A stretch of 64,000 nt of DNA, taken from Cytophagales bacterium. Its GTDB lineage: Bacteria; Bacteroidota; Bacteroidia; Cytophagales; Cyclobacteriaceae. A model generated the notes under the pieces. That model did not search any database. It was given only the letters and a program-made list of their open reading frames with translations, and had not been told where the DNA came from. The DNA is taken from contig JAWPMT010000007.1 in assembly GCA_033344775.1 (NCBI GenBank), positions 677,843-741,842 of the forward strand, read 5' to 3'. The translations under genes and the position numbers were made by a program. The stretch's first letter is position 1; each line of letters starts with the position of its first letter. This document shows positions 1 to 7,935 of the stretch, piece after piece.

Positions 1-516
1 CTTCAATCGCATTTTTACAGCACTAGAGGATAGGTTGAGCATGACCTGTATCTCTTGAATGGATTTGTTCATTTGGTATTTCATCATCAATAAATCCTGG
101 TCTTCCTGACTGATCATCGAAAGTGCTTTGCCTGCCTGACCTTCTTTTACTTCTGCTGAAAGGGCGGCATCCAGGTCGTGTTCAGAATCGTCGATGATCT
201 CATAATGGAGGTTCACATCTTCAAAGTGCTTGCCTTTCTTCTTTCTCATTTGATCAGTACAGTAGTTGAACGTGATGGAGTATAGCCATGTAGAGAACTT
301 GGATTGTCCATTGAAGGTCGTGATCTTTTCGATGACACGCAACATCACGTCCTGAGCTAAATCACTTGCTTCGTCGGTGTTTTTAGTAAATGAAAGACAC
401 TTGTTGAAAACAAGCATATAATATCTGGAGTAGAGCAAGCCCATGGCTTTGTCATCACCTTGTTGCGCTTTTGCAGCCAATAATTCGTCGGTCAGTGTAT
501 TCAAGTTATTCATCAT
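1..516 (-). CDS. ECF-type RNA polymerase sigma factor, truncated by the window edge
   Basis: About 172 N-terminal codons are visible and the C-terminus runs off the left edge. Region 2 (about residues 20-90) is recognisable by FNKCLSFTK, a D-AQDV segment and SKFSTWLYSITFNYC. Region 4 begins near residue 140 (MISQEDQDLLMMKY, then SSSAVKMRLK). Such proteins recruit core RNA polymerase to stress promoters. Two adjacent ATG codons lie at 514-516 and 511-513; either can be the start. It is clearly paralogous to the sigma factor at 45348-45926. It lies downstream of, and on the same strand as, the Rsb/two-component operon, but is separated from it by a hairpin. It is one of two candidates for reading the repeated promoter motif in this window. 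Confidence 0.9.
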   Translation of the reverse strand, partial: MMNNLNTLTDELLAAKAQQGDDKAMGLLYSRYYMLVFNKCLSFTKNTDEASDLAQDVMLRVIEKITTFNGQSKFSTWLYSITFNYCTDQMRKKKGKHFEDVNLHYEIIDDSEHDLDAALSAEVKEGQAGKALSMISQEDQDLLMMKYQMNKSIQEIQVMLNLSSSAVKMRLK

Positions 517-583
517 CAAGTAATTTTTCGTGTTCGTTTGATGATGCTAAATTCCGAATGCGGAGAACGGATTATAAGAGCTG

Positions 584-610
584 AAAAGCCGATATTGAAA
601 AATCGGTAAT
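584..610 (-). terminator. Intrinsic terminator-like hairpin
   Basis: On the minus strand CCGAT, an 8-base T-rich loop and ATCGG are followed by CTTTTC. It lies between the 73-residue gene and the sigma factor gene and could end the short transcript made from the promoter at 894-920. The stem is only five base pairs, so it is weak. Confidence 0.4.
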
Positions 611-620
611 ACGCTCAGAA

Positions 621-657
621 CGTAGGTGATTTGCTTGGGGCGTAGGTAATTTACCTA
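621..657. promoter_or_regulatory. Direct repeats and palindrome upstream of the sigma gene
   Basis: CGTAGGTGATTT (621-632) and CGTAGGTAATTT (641-652) are near-identical and exactly 20 bases apart, about two helical turns. The second runs into a 15-base palindrome TAGGTAATTTACCTA (643-657). The block is 105-140 bases upstream of the left-edge sigma factor start and could be an operator; the binding protein is unknown. Confidence 0.35.
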
Positions 658-876
658 GACTTCTAAATGGGGTAGCCGCAGGTCGGAGATGGTCAAGTGA
701 TAACCCTCAAGTGCGTTTTCGATCTCCAGGAAGCTGTTTTCTGACCTCTCACGAATTTGAGGGATGGTCGTCAGTAAATTCCTATCGGATGATACTTTAA
801 CAGCCGCTAAACCCAAAATGTGGCTAGAATTAGTTTCGCTAGTCAAAGAACCAATTGTACGCTTGGGCTTGCCCAT
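655..876 (-). CDS. Small 73-residue protein of unknown function
   Basis: I do not recognise this family. The protein is hydrophilic, with no signal peptide or membrane segment. Its N-terminus is basic (GKPKRT) and its C-terminal half is predicted helical (IRERSENSFLEIENALEGY). The gene is supported by context: a full-match copy of the repeated stress promoter (GTGACTT-N13-CGTCTAA) lies 17 bases before the ATG, an A-rich stretch sits just before the start, and a hairpin follows the stop. It lies between the response regulator gene and the sigma factor gene on the same strand, so a role in that signalling circuit is possible but not shown by the sequence. Confidence 0.65.
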   Translation of the reverse strand: MGKPKRTIGSLTSETNSSHILGLAAVKVSSDRNLLTTIPQIRERSENSFLEIENALEGYHLTISDLRLPHLEV

Positions 877-893
877 CTTTTTTCTTTAGAATT

Positions 894-920
894 TTAGACG
901 GAAAAACTGACAGAAGTCAC
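894..920 (-). promoter_or_regulatory. ECF-like stress promoter for the 73-residue gene
   Basis: On the minus strand GTGACTT (920-914), 13 bases, CGTCTAA (900-894). It matches the window consensus exactly. The -10 box ends 17 bases before the start codon, and the promoter lies in the short gap after the response regulator stop. Confidence 0.75.
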
Positions 921-925
921 ACTAT

Positions 926-1588
926 TTAAGAATCCAACAAACCCATCTTCAAAGCATGTTTGACGAGTCCGGCCGTATTCTTGGCCTGAAGCTTCTCCAG
1001 CAAATTGCGCCTGTGCGTGTCTACGGTTCGGATACTTATGAATAGCTTCTCGGCTATTTCCGGATTGGAGTATTCTTCCGCGATTAATTTCAATACCTCT
1101 GTTTCTCTGTCTGTCAATGGGATGGAGCCATCAGCATTGACGTGCCCCTTTCGAGGTTTGGGATTGGAAAGTTGCTCAAACAACTTGGAAGACACCTGAC
1201 TACTGAGATACGTATTGCCTGCAGCGACGGTCTTGATGGCCGTGATCATTTCGTCCTTACCGGCATTTTTCAAGATGTACCCTTTGGCTCCAGCTTCCAT
1301 CATCTTAACAATGTAGTTACGTTCACCATGCATAGAAAGTGCCAGGACATGCGTAGCTGGATATTTACTGGAAACGTCCTCAGTGATGGTAATGCCGCTT
1401 GATTCTCCCATATCTATGTCCATCAGGATCACATCTACCTGTGTTTTACTGAGAATACTATTGATCTCACTCTCGGAACCTCCGTCGCCCACGACCTCCA
1501 TGTCTTCTTCTTTGTTGAGTAAGGCCACAAGCCCATCCCGAAAGATCTTGTGGTCATCTGCGATCAAAAGTTTCAGTGTATTTTCCAT
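926..1588 (-). CDS. NarL/LuxR-family response regulator
   Basis: The protein is a two-domain DNA-binding regulator of about 220 residues. The receiver domain (residues 4-120) has the acidic pair DD at 11-12, the phospho-acceptor Asp57 in VDVILMD and the conserved Lys in YILKNAGK. The C-terminal LuxR-type helix-turn-helix (about 155-215) reads LTDRETEVLKLIAEEYSNPE and ends in a typical TVDTHRRNLLEKL segment. I chose the ATG at 1588, because an earlier in-frame ATG at 1618 would overlap the upstream kinase gene by about 29 bases. The gene follows the histidine kinase with one base between them, so the pair is almost certainly cognate and cotranscribed. Its target genes are not evident. Confidence 0.93.
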   Translation of the reverse strand: MENTLKLLIADDHKIFRDGLVALLNKEEDMEVVGDGGSESEINSILSKTQVDVILMDIDMGESSGITITEDVSSKYPATHVLALSMHGERNYIVKMMEAGAKGYILKNAGKDEMITAIKTVAAGNTYLSSQVSSKLFEQLSNPKPRKGHVNADGSIPLTDRETEVLKLIAEEYSNPEIAEKLFISIRTVDTHRRNLLEKLQAKNTAGLVKHALKMGLLDS

Positions 1589-1589
1589 A

Positions 1590-2585
1590 TCATGCAATTG
1601 GAACTTCGATGGTGGCACTCATGCCCCTGCCAGGCTGTGAATGTATTTCATCTTCGCCTCCCAAGGCGAGTGTTCGGTTGTGAATGTTGAACAATCCGAT
1701 TCCTTTTCGAGCGACATGAGGGTCAAAGCCTTTGCCGTCATCTTCATAGGTCAATAGTACGGTGCTTTCATGTTTGACAAGCTGTAGGGTGATTTTGGTG
1801 GCCTCGGCATATTTCAAAGTGTTGTTGATTAGCTCTTGTATGATCCGATAAAGACCAAGCTCTGTGGTCTTGGATAAGTTCAGATCCTTTGCGGGATTGA
1901 GGAACTCGATGGCAATGGTCTTTCTTTCCCGGATGCGTTCGATCAGTGTATCCAATGCTTCCAACAAGCCAAAGTCCAATAGTACCTTCGGAAGGAGGTT
2001 GTGTGAAATGGATCTGAGGTCATTGGCTACTTCATCTATCATCTGATAGGATGCTCTAAAATTCTCCAAGCGGGACGGGTCGATTTGTTGCAGATCACTT
2101 TCAATATTGGCAAGGTTGAGCTTGATGGTGGAGAGGGAGGGGCCTATGCCATCGTGAATTTCCTGTGCAAGTCTTCTGCGTTCTTGCTCCTGGCCTTGTA
2201 GCAATGAGTGTAGGATCTCTTGCTCTGATAACTTGACAGATGTGATATCGGCGATGGTGATCACCATTCCCCCAAGTATCTTCCGTCCACGGAATGTCAG
2301 ATACTTGTCCAGATAACTTACTTCCTCCAGGTCAAAGTCATTTCTTCCTTTTGTCAGACACTTTCTGATTTCATTGGTTAGCTCTTCCATACCCTGAACG
2401 ACCTCCAGAATCTCCATGTCGACCAACTCCTGAACAGATGTCTTAAGTCCCAGGCATTCGATCGCCTGTGTATTGGCGATGGTTACGAAACCTTCCAGAT
2501 CGATGGCAATGATCCCGTAGGGAGCTGACCCGATCAGAGAAAGAAGAAAGTCATTGGTTTCCGTAAAATCCTGCCTTTGTATCAT
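1590..2585 (-). CDS. PAS-containing NarL-type sensor histidine kinase
   Basis: The protein has 331 residues and no membrane segment, so it is a cytoplasmic sensor. An N-terminal PAS domain (about 12-120) is followed by a HisKA_3 dimerisation helix with the phospho-acceptor His144 in LAQEIHDGIG, and a HATPase domain with the N box ELINNTLKYAEA, G1 box DDGKGFD and G2 box KGIGLFNIHNR. This architecture pairs with NarL/LuxR regulators such as the one directly downstream. Its start overlaps the stop of the RsbT/RsbX-like gene by four bases (ATGA), so the two are translationally coupled. The PAS ligand cannot be read from the sequence. Confidence 0.93.
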   Translation of the reverse strand: MIQRQDFTETNDFLLSLIGSAPYGIIAIDLEGFVTIANTQAIECLGLKTSVQELVDMEILEVVQGMEELTNEIRKCLTKGRNDFDLEEVSYLDKYLTFRGRKILGGMVITIADITSVKLSEQEILHSLLQGQEQERRRLAQEIHDGIGPSLSTIKLNLANIESDLQQIDPSRLENFRASYQMIDEVANDLRSISHNLLPKVLLDFGLLEALDTLIERIRERKTIAIEFLNPAKDLNLSKTTELGLYRIIQELINNTLKYAEATKITLQLVKHESTVLLTYEDDGKGFDPHVARKGIGLFNIHNRTLALGGEDEIHSQPGRGMSATIEVPIA

Positions 2586-3574
2586 AAGGGGGCTTTGTAG
2601 CGTGCGACTAAAACTGTAACATCTCCGTAATCTCTGTGAAATTCCCGGAAAACGAAATTGGCAATTTTTTGTGGATGATCAGCCTGGCCCTCATCGAGCC
2701 AAAGGTTGGACTTGATGCCATCTGTACAAAGCAGGATGTAAGTGTCTGGCTCAAGTTTGGTTTTGCGAAGCTTGAGGGTGGGCAGCTGAAACAATCCTAC
2801 GATACCATCATGGTTGGTGATCATGGACATCTCTTCACCCAATAAGTAAGCATGGGTGTCCCCGACGCCAATGTACTCAAAGGTGCCTTCCGATAATCTT
2901 CCTAAGGCAATGGTGACTCCTCGCTCCAATTCGGCCTTTTTCAGTACGGAGTGGCATTGGATAACTAGTTCGTCCAGGGGAAGTCGGTAATTTTCGATCA
3001 GGAATTTTTTTGTCAGATAGGCCGCGGTGTGTGCAGCATAGCCTTCTCCTGTCCCGTCTAGGACTGCCATTAAGACCTTATCACCATCATATTCATGAAT
3101 CAAATAGTCGTCTCCGTTTACTGCGTAGTTTTCATCGGCCAGACTCACCACTCCATAGTCGATCTTTTCTTCGGGAATGGGTAAGAACTTCTTCAGTGTG
3201 ACCTGGGTACCTCGTTCTTCACTGGTGGAAATTTGAAATTCGTCTACGCATCTTCGGGCCACATCCAGTCCTACTCCAAGGCTGCCTTTGGAAGTGGTGT
3301 ATCCTTTTCTCATGGCTTCATTTAAATTCAAAATTCCGGCACCTTCGTCTTTGACCATTACCTGAAGAATTCGGCCAGCGTTTCCACTGGAAAACAGCGC
3401 TTTGCCACCTCCACCATACCTGATCGCATTTTGGGCTATTTCTGAAACGGCCAGGGCCAGCTCCGCACTGGATGAGGTCTCCAGACCCATTTCATTGGCG
3501 TAATGCGAGGCCAATTCTGCTGCATAGCGCACGTCTGCTTCGGATTGTATAGGTATACTGGAAGGTTTGGTCAC
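2582..3574 (-). CDS. RsbT-like kinase fused to RsbX-like phosphatase
   Basis: The N-terminal 130 residues form an anti-sigma/RsbT-type HATPase: the N box is ELALAVSEIAQNAIRYG, G1 is VKDEGAGI and G2 is SKGSLGVGL. The C-terminal 190 residues form a SpoIIE/PP2C-type phosphatase related to RsbX, with metal-binding acidic residues in AVLDGTGEGYAA and ILLCTDGIKS. In stressosome systems RsbT phosphorylates RsbS/RsbR STAS proteins and RsbX dephosphorylates them, so this fusion would hold both opposing activities. The start is GTG at 3574, two bases after the STAS gene stop. The gene overlaps the histidine kinase by four bases. Fused RsbT-RsbX arrangements are known in scattered bacteria; what it controls here is inferred. 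Confidence 0.88.
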   Translation of the reverse strand: MTKPSSIPIQSEADVRYAAELASHYANEMGLETSSSAELALAVSEIAQNAIRYGGGGKALFSSGNAGRILQVMVKDEGAGILNLNEAMRKGYTTSKGSLGVGLDVARRCVDEFQISTSEERGTQVTLKKFLPIPEEKIDYGVVSLADENYAVNGDDYLIHEYDGDKVLMAVLDGTGEGYAAHTAAYLTKKFLIENYRLPLDELVIQCHSVLKKAELERGVTIALGRLSEGTFEYIGVGDTHAYLLGEEMSMITNHDGIVGLFQLPTLKLRKTKLEPDTYILLCTDGIKSNLWLDEGQADHPQKIANFVFREFHRDYGDVTVLVARYKAPL

Positions 3575-3576
3575 AG

Positions 3577-4038
3577 TTACTGATCAGCTTTTACAACTTT
3601 CAATCCTTTTCTTTTGAACACTTCCATCACGGCGGCTTTCAGATTTTTTACGACATCTACATTACCTATGTCGATGCCAGCAGCTACAATTGATTGTGCC
3701 ACAATGGGCTTGATACCACAAAACATGACTTGCATGCCTACCATCTGCAAGGTCTTGTTGATCTTGATCAATTGTGTGGCAATCGCAGAATCCACAATAT
3801 CGATGTTGCTCAAATCGATGATGATGATGTCGGTATCGCTATTGGATGCTACTGCCAGAATGAGGTCCACAACCGCCTTCATACGAGCGGAATCCAGTGT
3901 TCCAAACATGCCGGTGTAAAGACATCCCTCTATTATCTCGTTTACGACGATAGGTGCTTCACCACCCAGTTTTCTTCGACTTATGGCCACCTGGCCCTGG
4001 GTAAGTTCTTCTAAGCTTTCTTTCTCCTGCTTTGCCAT
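3577..4038 (-). CDS. STAS-domain protein, RsbS/RsbR-like
   Basis: A 153-residue protein with one STAS domain (about 30-140). The sequence DIVDSAIATQL matches the RsbS/RsbR phosphorylation loop and places the candidate phosphoserine at Ser84. The N-terminal 25 residues are charged and probably flexible. I preferred the ATG at 4038 because the homologous core starts soon after; an in-frame ATG at 4089 would add 17 residues. In partner switching, phosphorylation of this Ser by an RsbT-like kinase (the next gene) releases the kinase to act elsewhere. It lies directly before that kinase in a four-gene run with gaps of two bases or less. Confidence 0.88.
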   Translation of the reverse strand: MAKQEKESLEELTQGQVAISRRKLGGEAPIVVNEIIEGCLYTGMFGTLDSARMKAVVDLILAVASNSDTDIIIIDLSNIDIVDSAIATQLIKINKTLQMVGMQVMFCGIKPIVAQSIVAAGIDIGNVDVVKNLKAAVMEVFKRKGLKVVKADQ

Positions 4039-4106
4039 GATTTGATTTTTTTGGAAGGAAGTTAAATGGTTGTCAGATAATATCAGCAAAACCGCTGCAA
4101 ACGCAC

Positions 4107-4304
4107 CTAAAAAGTATGGGAATCACCCTGCAGTTTTTTGATCTTAAGGTCCGTGATCGATGCTCGCATTTTATTCATTTTCATGAGATAGCGATCAATC
4201 ACTGTCGGGCTCTCTCTATCGGGCCGTGTAAGTAACTCCTGAGCCAGGCCATTGATTTTGTCCAACAAGGAGGATATTCTTTTATCGTAATTGATCTTTT
4301 TCAT
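4107..4304 (-). CDS. Small 65-residue protein, paralog of the protein at 48609
   Basis: This is a hydrophilic, probably all-helical protein of unknown function. It has the same length as the 65-residue protein at 48609-48806 and shares a pattern: MKK start, SSLLDKI against SSLIEKL, an Arg/Met/Leu-rich middle, and TDLKI against KNLKI. Both genes carry the repeated stress promoter. This copy has a roughly 80-base leader nearly identical to the groES leader. It precedes the STAS gene by 68 bases with no terminator seen, so the promoter at 4387-4413 probably also serves the Rsb/two-component operon. Confidence 0.7.
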   Translation of the reverse strand: MKKINYDKRISSLLDKINGLAQELLTRPDRESPTVIDRYLMKMNKMRASITDLKIKKLQGDSHTF

Positions 4305-4314
4305 TTATATAACA

Positions 4315-4386
4315 TAGGCAATGAACCGGGGCTGTCTCATGTCACATGTGGCCGCCCCGCTCATCCTTTTCCTAATCTCATGATGA
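4315..4386 (-). promoter_or_regulatory. Structured 5' leader, copy A (shared with groES)
   Basis: From 4315 through the -10 box at 4393 this block is about 94% identical to 12231-12308 (four substitutions and one single-base indel). In the transcript it can fold into a long GC-rich stem: a TGAGC/GTTCA arm followed by GGGGC pairing with GCCCC. Several differences between the copies fall in the stem and keep pairing possible. It could be an RNA switch, a thermosensor or a stabilising 5' element. Confidence 0.6.
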
Positions 4387-4413
4387 TTAGACGAATTGGA
4401 CACCAGAAGTCAC
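4387..4413 (-). promoter_or_regulatory. ECF-like stress promoter for the small protein and Rsb operon
   Basis: Minus strand: GTGACTT (4413-4407), 13 bases, CGTCTAA (4393-4387). This is an exact match to the window consensus. The -10 box ends 82 bases before the start codon and is followed by the conserved leader. Confidence 0.8.
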
Positions 4414-4519
4414 ATCTTACGCAACAAAAATGTATTTACCAATGGACCTGAATGACAGTAATACACTTGTCCAGGCGATTTTGAGCTTTAGCTAGTGCCA
4501 GATATTTGCCGAAATAAAA

Positions 4520-5581
4520 CTACTCTGACCACCCAAAGCCGGGCCTTTCTAAGGGGTAGAGTACTCCGTCTTTGCAGATAACCATCTCGGCAAAGGTGTC
4601 GTCTTCCAGGTCGAAGTGACCATCCAGGTCCGCGTAATGGATGTTGGGTCGGGCGAGTGCAAAGTGTAAACCAGCAGCAATTCCCATGGCAGATTCGTCC
4701 ATACAACCCACCATAGATTCCACACCAGCGGCTTTCGCCACGGCATTGATTCTCAGCGCTTCTGTGATGCCCCCTGTTTTCATGAGTTTGATGTTGATCA
4801 TGTCAGTCGCCTCATCAGAGGTTAATTGAAATACATCTTTGAGTGACATCAAGCTTTCATCTGCCATCACGGGGACGGGTACTTGTTTACTGACTTGCTT
4901 CAAGAGATCGGGGTTGTCTCTTTGCGTGGGTTGCTCCAGGAGTTCAATTCGCTGATTTTTCGTTCTTTCAATAAAGGAGACTGCCTCAGAAACGGAATAT
5001 CCCTGATTGGCATCAAAACGAATTTCAATTGAACTCCCAAGTGATTCTCTCAGTCGAATGATGCGCTCAACATCTTCTTCAACACTTCTACCGCCTTTCA
5101 CTTTCAAAATGAAGAAGCCCTGATCAATGAATTCCTGACCTTTTTTAAGGGTGTCTTCTACTGATAATATTCCAATGGTGACACTTGTAGGAATGCTGTG
5201 TCGGAATCCTCCCAGTAATCGATAGACAGGTTCTCCTGTTTTTTTACCGATCAAATCAAATAGTGCCATATCCACCATCGCCAGCGCGGAGGGTTGGTTT
5301 TTGAGCATCACCCTCAATTCTTCCAGTATCAACGCATAGGTAAAAGGTGACTTGCTCTTGAGATACGGAGCAATGACTTCATGGTAAGCCTTCAAAACGG
5401 TTTTGTAATCCTCACCGGTGATTTCAGGGTCGGGTGCCGCGCATCCCCAGCCACTAAAGCCCTGATCGGTATCTATCTTAAGAAAAACATTGGAGGTACT
5501 TTCGATTTTTTCATAGGCAATCGTGTAGGGTTCCCGAAGTTGGTAACTTTCCTTCCAGCATTCCAATCGAATGATTTTCAT
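4520..5581 (-). CDS. Enolase-superfamily dipeptide epimerase / DgcA-like racemase
   Basis: About 353 residues from the ATG at 5581, with an N-terminal enolase cap and a C-terminal barrel. Catalytic features of the muconate-lactonising subgroup are present: the lysine pair in LKVKGG, metal ligands in RFDANQGY, ELLEQPT and MADESL, and the second catalytic lysine in INIKLMKTGG. Family members epimerise L-Ala-D/L-Glu dipeptides; a related enzyme, DgcA, racemises N-acetyl-D-glutamate and acts with a DUF1611 protein (DgcN). A DUF1611 gene lies two genes upstream, so an N-acylated or peptide-bound D-amino acid is a reasonable substrate guess. The gene starts two bases after the previous stop and is last in the operon. 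Confidence 0.88.
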   Translation of the reverse strand: MKIIRLECWKESYQLREPYTIAYEKIESTSNVFLKIDTDQGFSGWGCAAPDPEITGEDYKTVLKAYHEVIAPYLKSKSPFTYALILEELRVMLKNQPSALAMVDMALFDLIGKKTGEPVYRLLGGFRHSIPTSVTIGILSVEDTLKKGQEFIDQGFFILKVKGGRSVEEDVERIIRLRESLGSSIEIRFDANQGYSVSEAVSFIERTKNQRIELLEQPTQRDNPDLLKQVSKQVPVPVMADESLMSLKDVFQLTSDEATDMINIKLMKTGGITEALRINAVAKAAGVESMVGCMDESAMGIAAGLHFALARPNIHYADLDGHFDLEDDTFAEMVICKDGVLYPLERPGFGWSE

Positions 5582-5583
5582 GA

Positions 5584-7935
5584 TCAGTAGCGTTTTTGGT
5601 ATAAGTCCGCCAAAGAGGCTTTTTTGATTTCTTCCACAAACTTGACCAGATGAGCTACCATAATTTCCCACATTTTCTTCCCTTTTTCAGCAGATGCTTT
5701 CGTAGGGTCACCCATAATTCCGGAATCTGAGATCTTACTGGTTTGGACATACCAGGCCACTCCCCGATCCGATGTATAATCCAGATAATCACTTCCAAAT
5801 GAGAGGGTTTCATTCACGGCCTTATCCATTTGTACGACTTCCGGACGAATGGCCATCGTAGTACTGGTTTCAATTTCTCCGGCATGGATGTCATTCTTGG
5901 TTTCAATGAGGTCGTAAAGATCAATGTCACTGGTTTCTCCCGTATCAACGCAAACAAAGATCTCAGCATCGCGATTGATCATTTGTGCCGCATAACTTAA
6001 CGTAGGGGCATTATCACCGTGGCCATTGAGAATGATGAGTTTCTTGATCCCATTTTTTGCAAGTCCCATTCCAATGTCATAGACAAACCTGGAAAGTGCA
6101 TCATTAGTGACACTGAGCGTCCCTTTGAAGTCTTCATGATGATAAGAAACGCCGAATGGTATTGGTGGCAGCACAAATGGCTTTGGTTCGCTGCATGCCG
6201 CAGCTACTCTATCCGCCAGATAAACCGCATCGTAATAGTCAATATCGACTGGAAGATGCGGCCCATGCTGCTCTATTGCACCACAGGGTAAAATGGCGGT
6301 ATCGACAACCTTTAATTTTTCTTCTATCTCTGGCCAGGTCAGTTTTTCCCATCGAAATTGGTCCGAAATAGGTGCTTTGGATAAAGCTGGCTTTTTCTCT
6401 ATTTCAAAAGGATAAGGTACATCAAGCATCTCACTGTTCATTAAGTCAAATTCAGTCCATTTTCGATCTTTGAAAATTGCAGCTCCGTCGCTGTGTAAAA
6501 GCAAGCTTTTGAAGAGTGGTTTTCGGATGAATTTCGGAAGATCTTTTATTGTGCTTCGTTCCTGATCAAAGCGAAGTTTCATAATATGAGGATGGGACTT
6601 TCCTAACTTTCGGGTATGCGCATTTTCTTCAAGTATCTTTTTATCCAATAGCAGGTGAAAGAGATGTGCCGCATCCTGACCCAATTGTTTTACTTGTTTG
6701 GATTCAAGACTTTTTAGGCCCTTCGCTATCTGTTCACTTGAATACCCGCACCTGCCTGCATCCTCTTCTAGTACGGAGAGCATTGCGACAATCCGGCGAC
6801 ATTTCTCACAGTTGCCACAGGGGTAAATTCGCCCTTCTTTTTCATGCGCTGCGTGACAGGAGACCTGCTGAGCTTGAAGTTGTGGGTACCGTTTTACAAG
6901 TGCTTTGAGTATTAGCAATTCGGACATGCTTCTCAAAACGGAATACTGATGAAGGCCCCATCCTTTTTTAAGGTAGTGCCGGCTCAGGGCATTGTCAAAG
7001 TATTTGCTTTGGTCATACAACCCGCCATAATGGGTGATCCCTTGATGGTTAAGTTTCAAGGTGGTGTCGTACTCATCTCCAATAAGGATATTGCCCACTC
7101 TACGTTTTCGAGCGATGGGCAATACACCAAAAAGAAATACTGCAACTGTCCATAGCCTCACCGGATAGATGTCGGCCCTGATGTCGGCAAAATTCTCTCG
7201 TATGAAAGGCATCTGACGAAGCATCCAATTGAAAATGCGGTCACTGTTGCACCACACTCTGGCCGTGTTGGACTCATTTTCTTCCAGGTATTTATACGCA
7301 TTGATGGCGGTGAACCAATGTCTGCCTGATTCATTGATAAAAACCGGATGGCCCTGGTAACCCATGTCCTTGATGAGGCCATAGGTGAGTAGACTATCTT
7401 TTCCGCCACTGCTAAGAATGGCAAACTGCTCTCTGTCTGTTTCGGTCCAATGCCAATCCCCAGTCAATTGTGTGTACTCGGTATTGATGAAAAGCAAATT
7501 AGCTACCGTGTATCGCTTTTGTTTCAGGGCTTGCAGGTGCGTGAATTCTGGTTTGAGGAATTCATTGGGCATGAGCAATTTGTTGACATAGATCTCCCTG
7601 GAGGTGTTTTCGGTCATATCCCGAATGAATCGTTGATCTGATTCATCAAAGATTCCATCGAAAACAAGCCTTTCACAAAACAACCCGTAGTTCATGGCCA
7701 CCTGTACTGCCATCATTGAGGCAAGGTTTACGCTGGCGTAGCTGTTAACATCAAATACCCTCTCCGAATAGGTGTAAATGAGTTCGTTAGTCGCTACTTC
7801 AGCGTTGGCTTTGGTAACTGTGTAAGGTACTTTGATCCGTTTGGATTCTATGGTTACTGGCCCTACACGTAGTTCTTTGAGTACTACGAAATCTTTGAGG
7901 TTGGTAACCTTCAGAGTTGCTGTTGCTGGCCTCAT
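5584..7935 (-). CDS. PP-loop ATP pyrophosphatase fused to creatininase-family amidohydrolase
   Basis: This 783-residue protein joins two enzyme types. Residues 165-400 form an N-type ATP pyrophosphatase with the PP-loop SSGGKDS (175-181) and a Cys cluster CGNCEKC that looks like a zinc site, as in QueC- and LarE-like adenylating enzymes. Residues 520-775 form a creatininase-family hydrolase with metal ligands in GAIEQHGPHLP, DIDYYDA and LNGHGDNAP and a glutamate in HAGEIETS. Residues 1-130 are of unknown type. One half could activate a carboxyl or carbonyl group with ATP and the other cleave or form an amide; the substrate is unknown. It overlaps the DUF1611 gene by four bases. I am sure of the domains and unsure of the reaction. 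Confidence 0.85.
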   Translation of the reverse strand: MRPATATLKVTNLKDFVVLKELRVGPVTIESKRIKVPYTVTKANAEVATNELIYTYSERVFDVNSYASVNLASMMAVQVAMNYGLFCERLVFDGIFDESDQRFIRDMTENTSREIYVNKLLMPNEFLKPEFTHLQALKQKRYTVANLLFINTEYTQLTGDWHWTETDREQFAILSSGGKDSLLTYGLIKDMGYQGHPVFINESGRHWFTAINAYKYLEENESNTARVWCNSDRIFNWMLRQMPFIRENFADIRADIYPVRLWTVAVFLFGVLPIARKRRVGNILIGDEYDTTLKLNHQGITHYGGLYDQSKYFDNALSRHYLKKGWGLHQYSVLRSMSELLILKALVKRYPQLQAQQVSCHAAHEKEGRIYPCGNCEKCRRIVAMLSVLEEDAGRCGYSSEQIAKGLKSLESKQVKQLGQDAAHLFHLLLDKKILEENAHTRKLGKSHPHIMKLRFDQERSTIKDLPKFIRKPLFKSLLLHSDGAAIFKDRKWTEFDLMNSEMLDVPYPFEIEKKPALSKAPISDQFRWEKLTWPEIEEKLKVVDTAILPCGAIEQHGPHLPVDIDYYDAVYLADRVAAACSEPKPFVLPPIPFGVSYHHEDFKGTLSVTNDALSRFVYDIGMGLAKNGIKKLIILNGHGDNAPTLSYAAQMINRDAEIFVCVDTGETSDIDLYDLIETKNDIHAGEIETSTTMAIRPEVVQMDKAVNETLSFGSDYLDYTSDRGVAWYVQTSKISDSGIMGDPTKASAEKGKKMWEIMVAHLVKFVEEIKKASLADLYQKRY

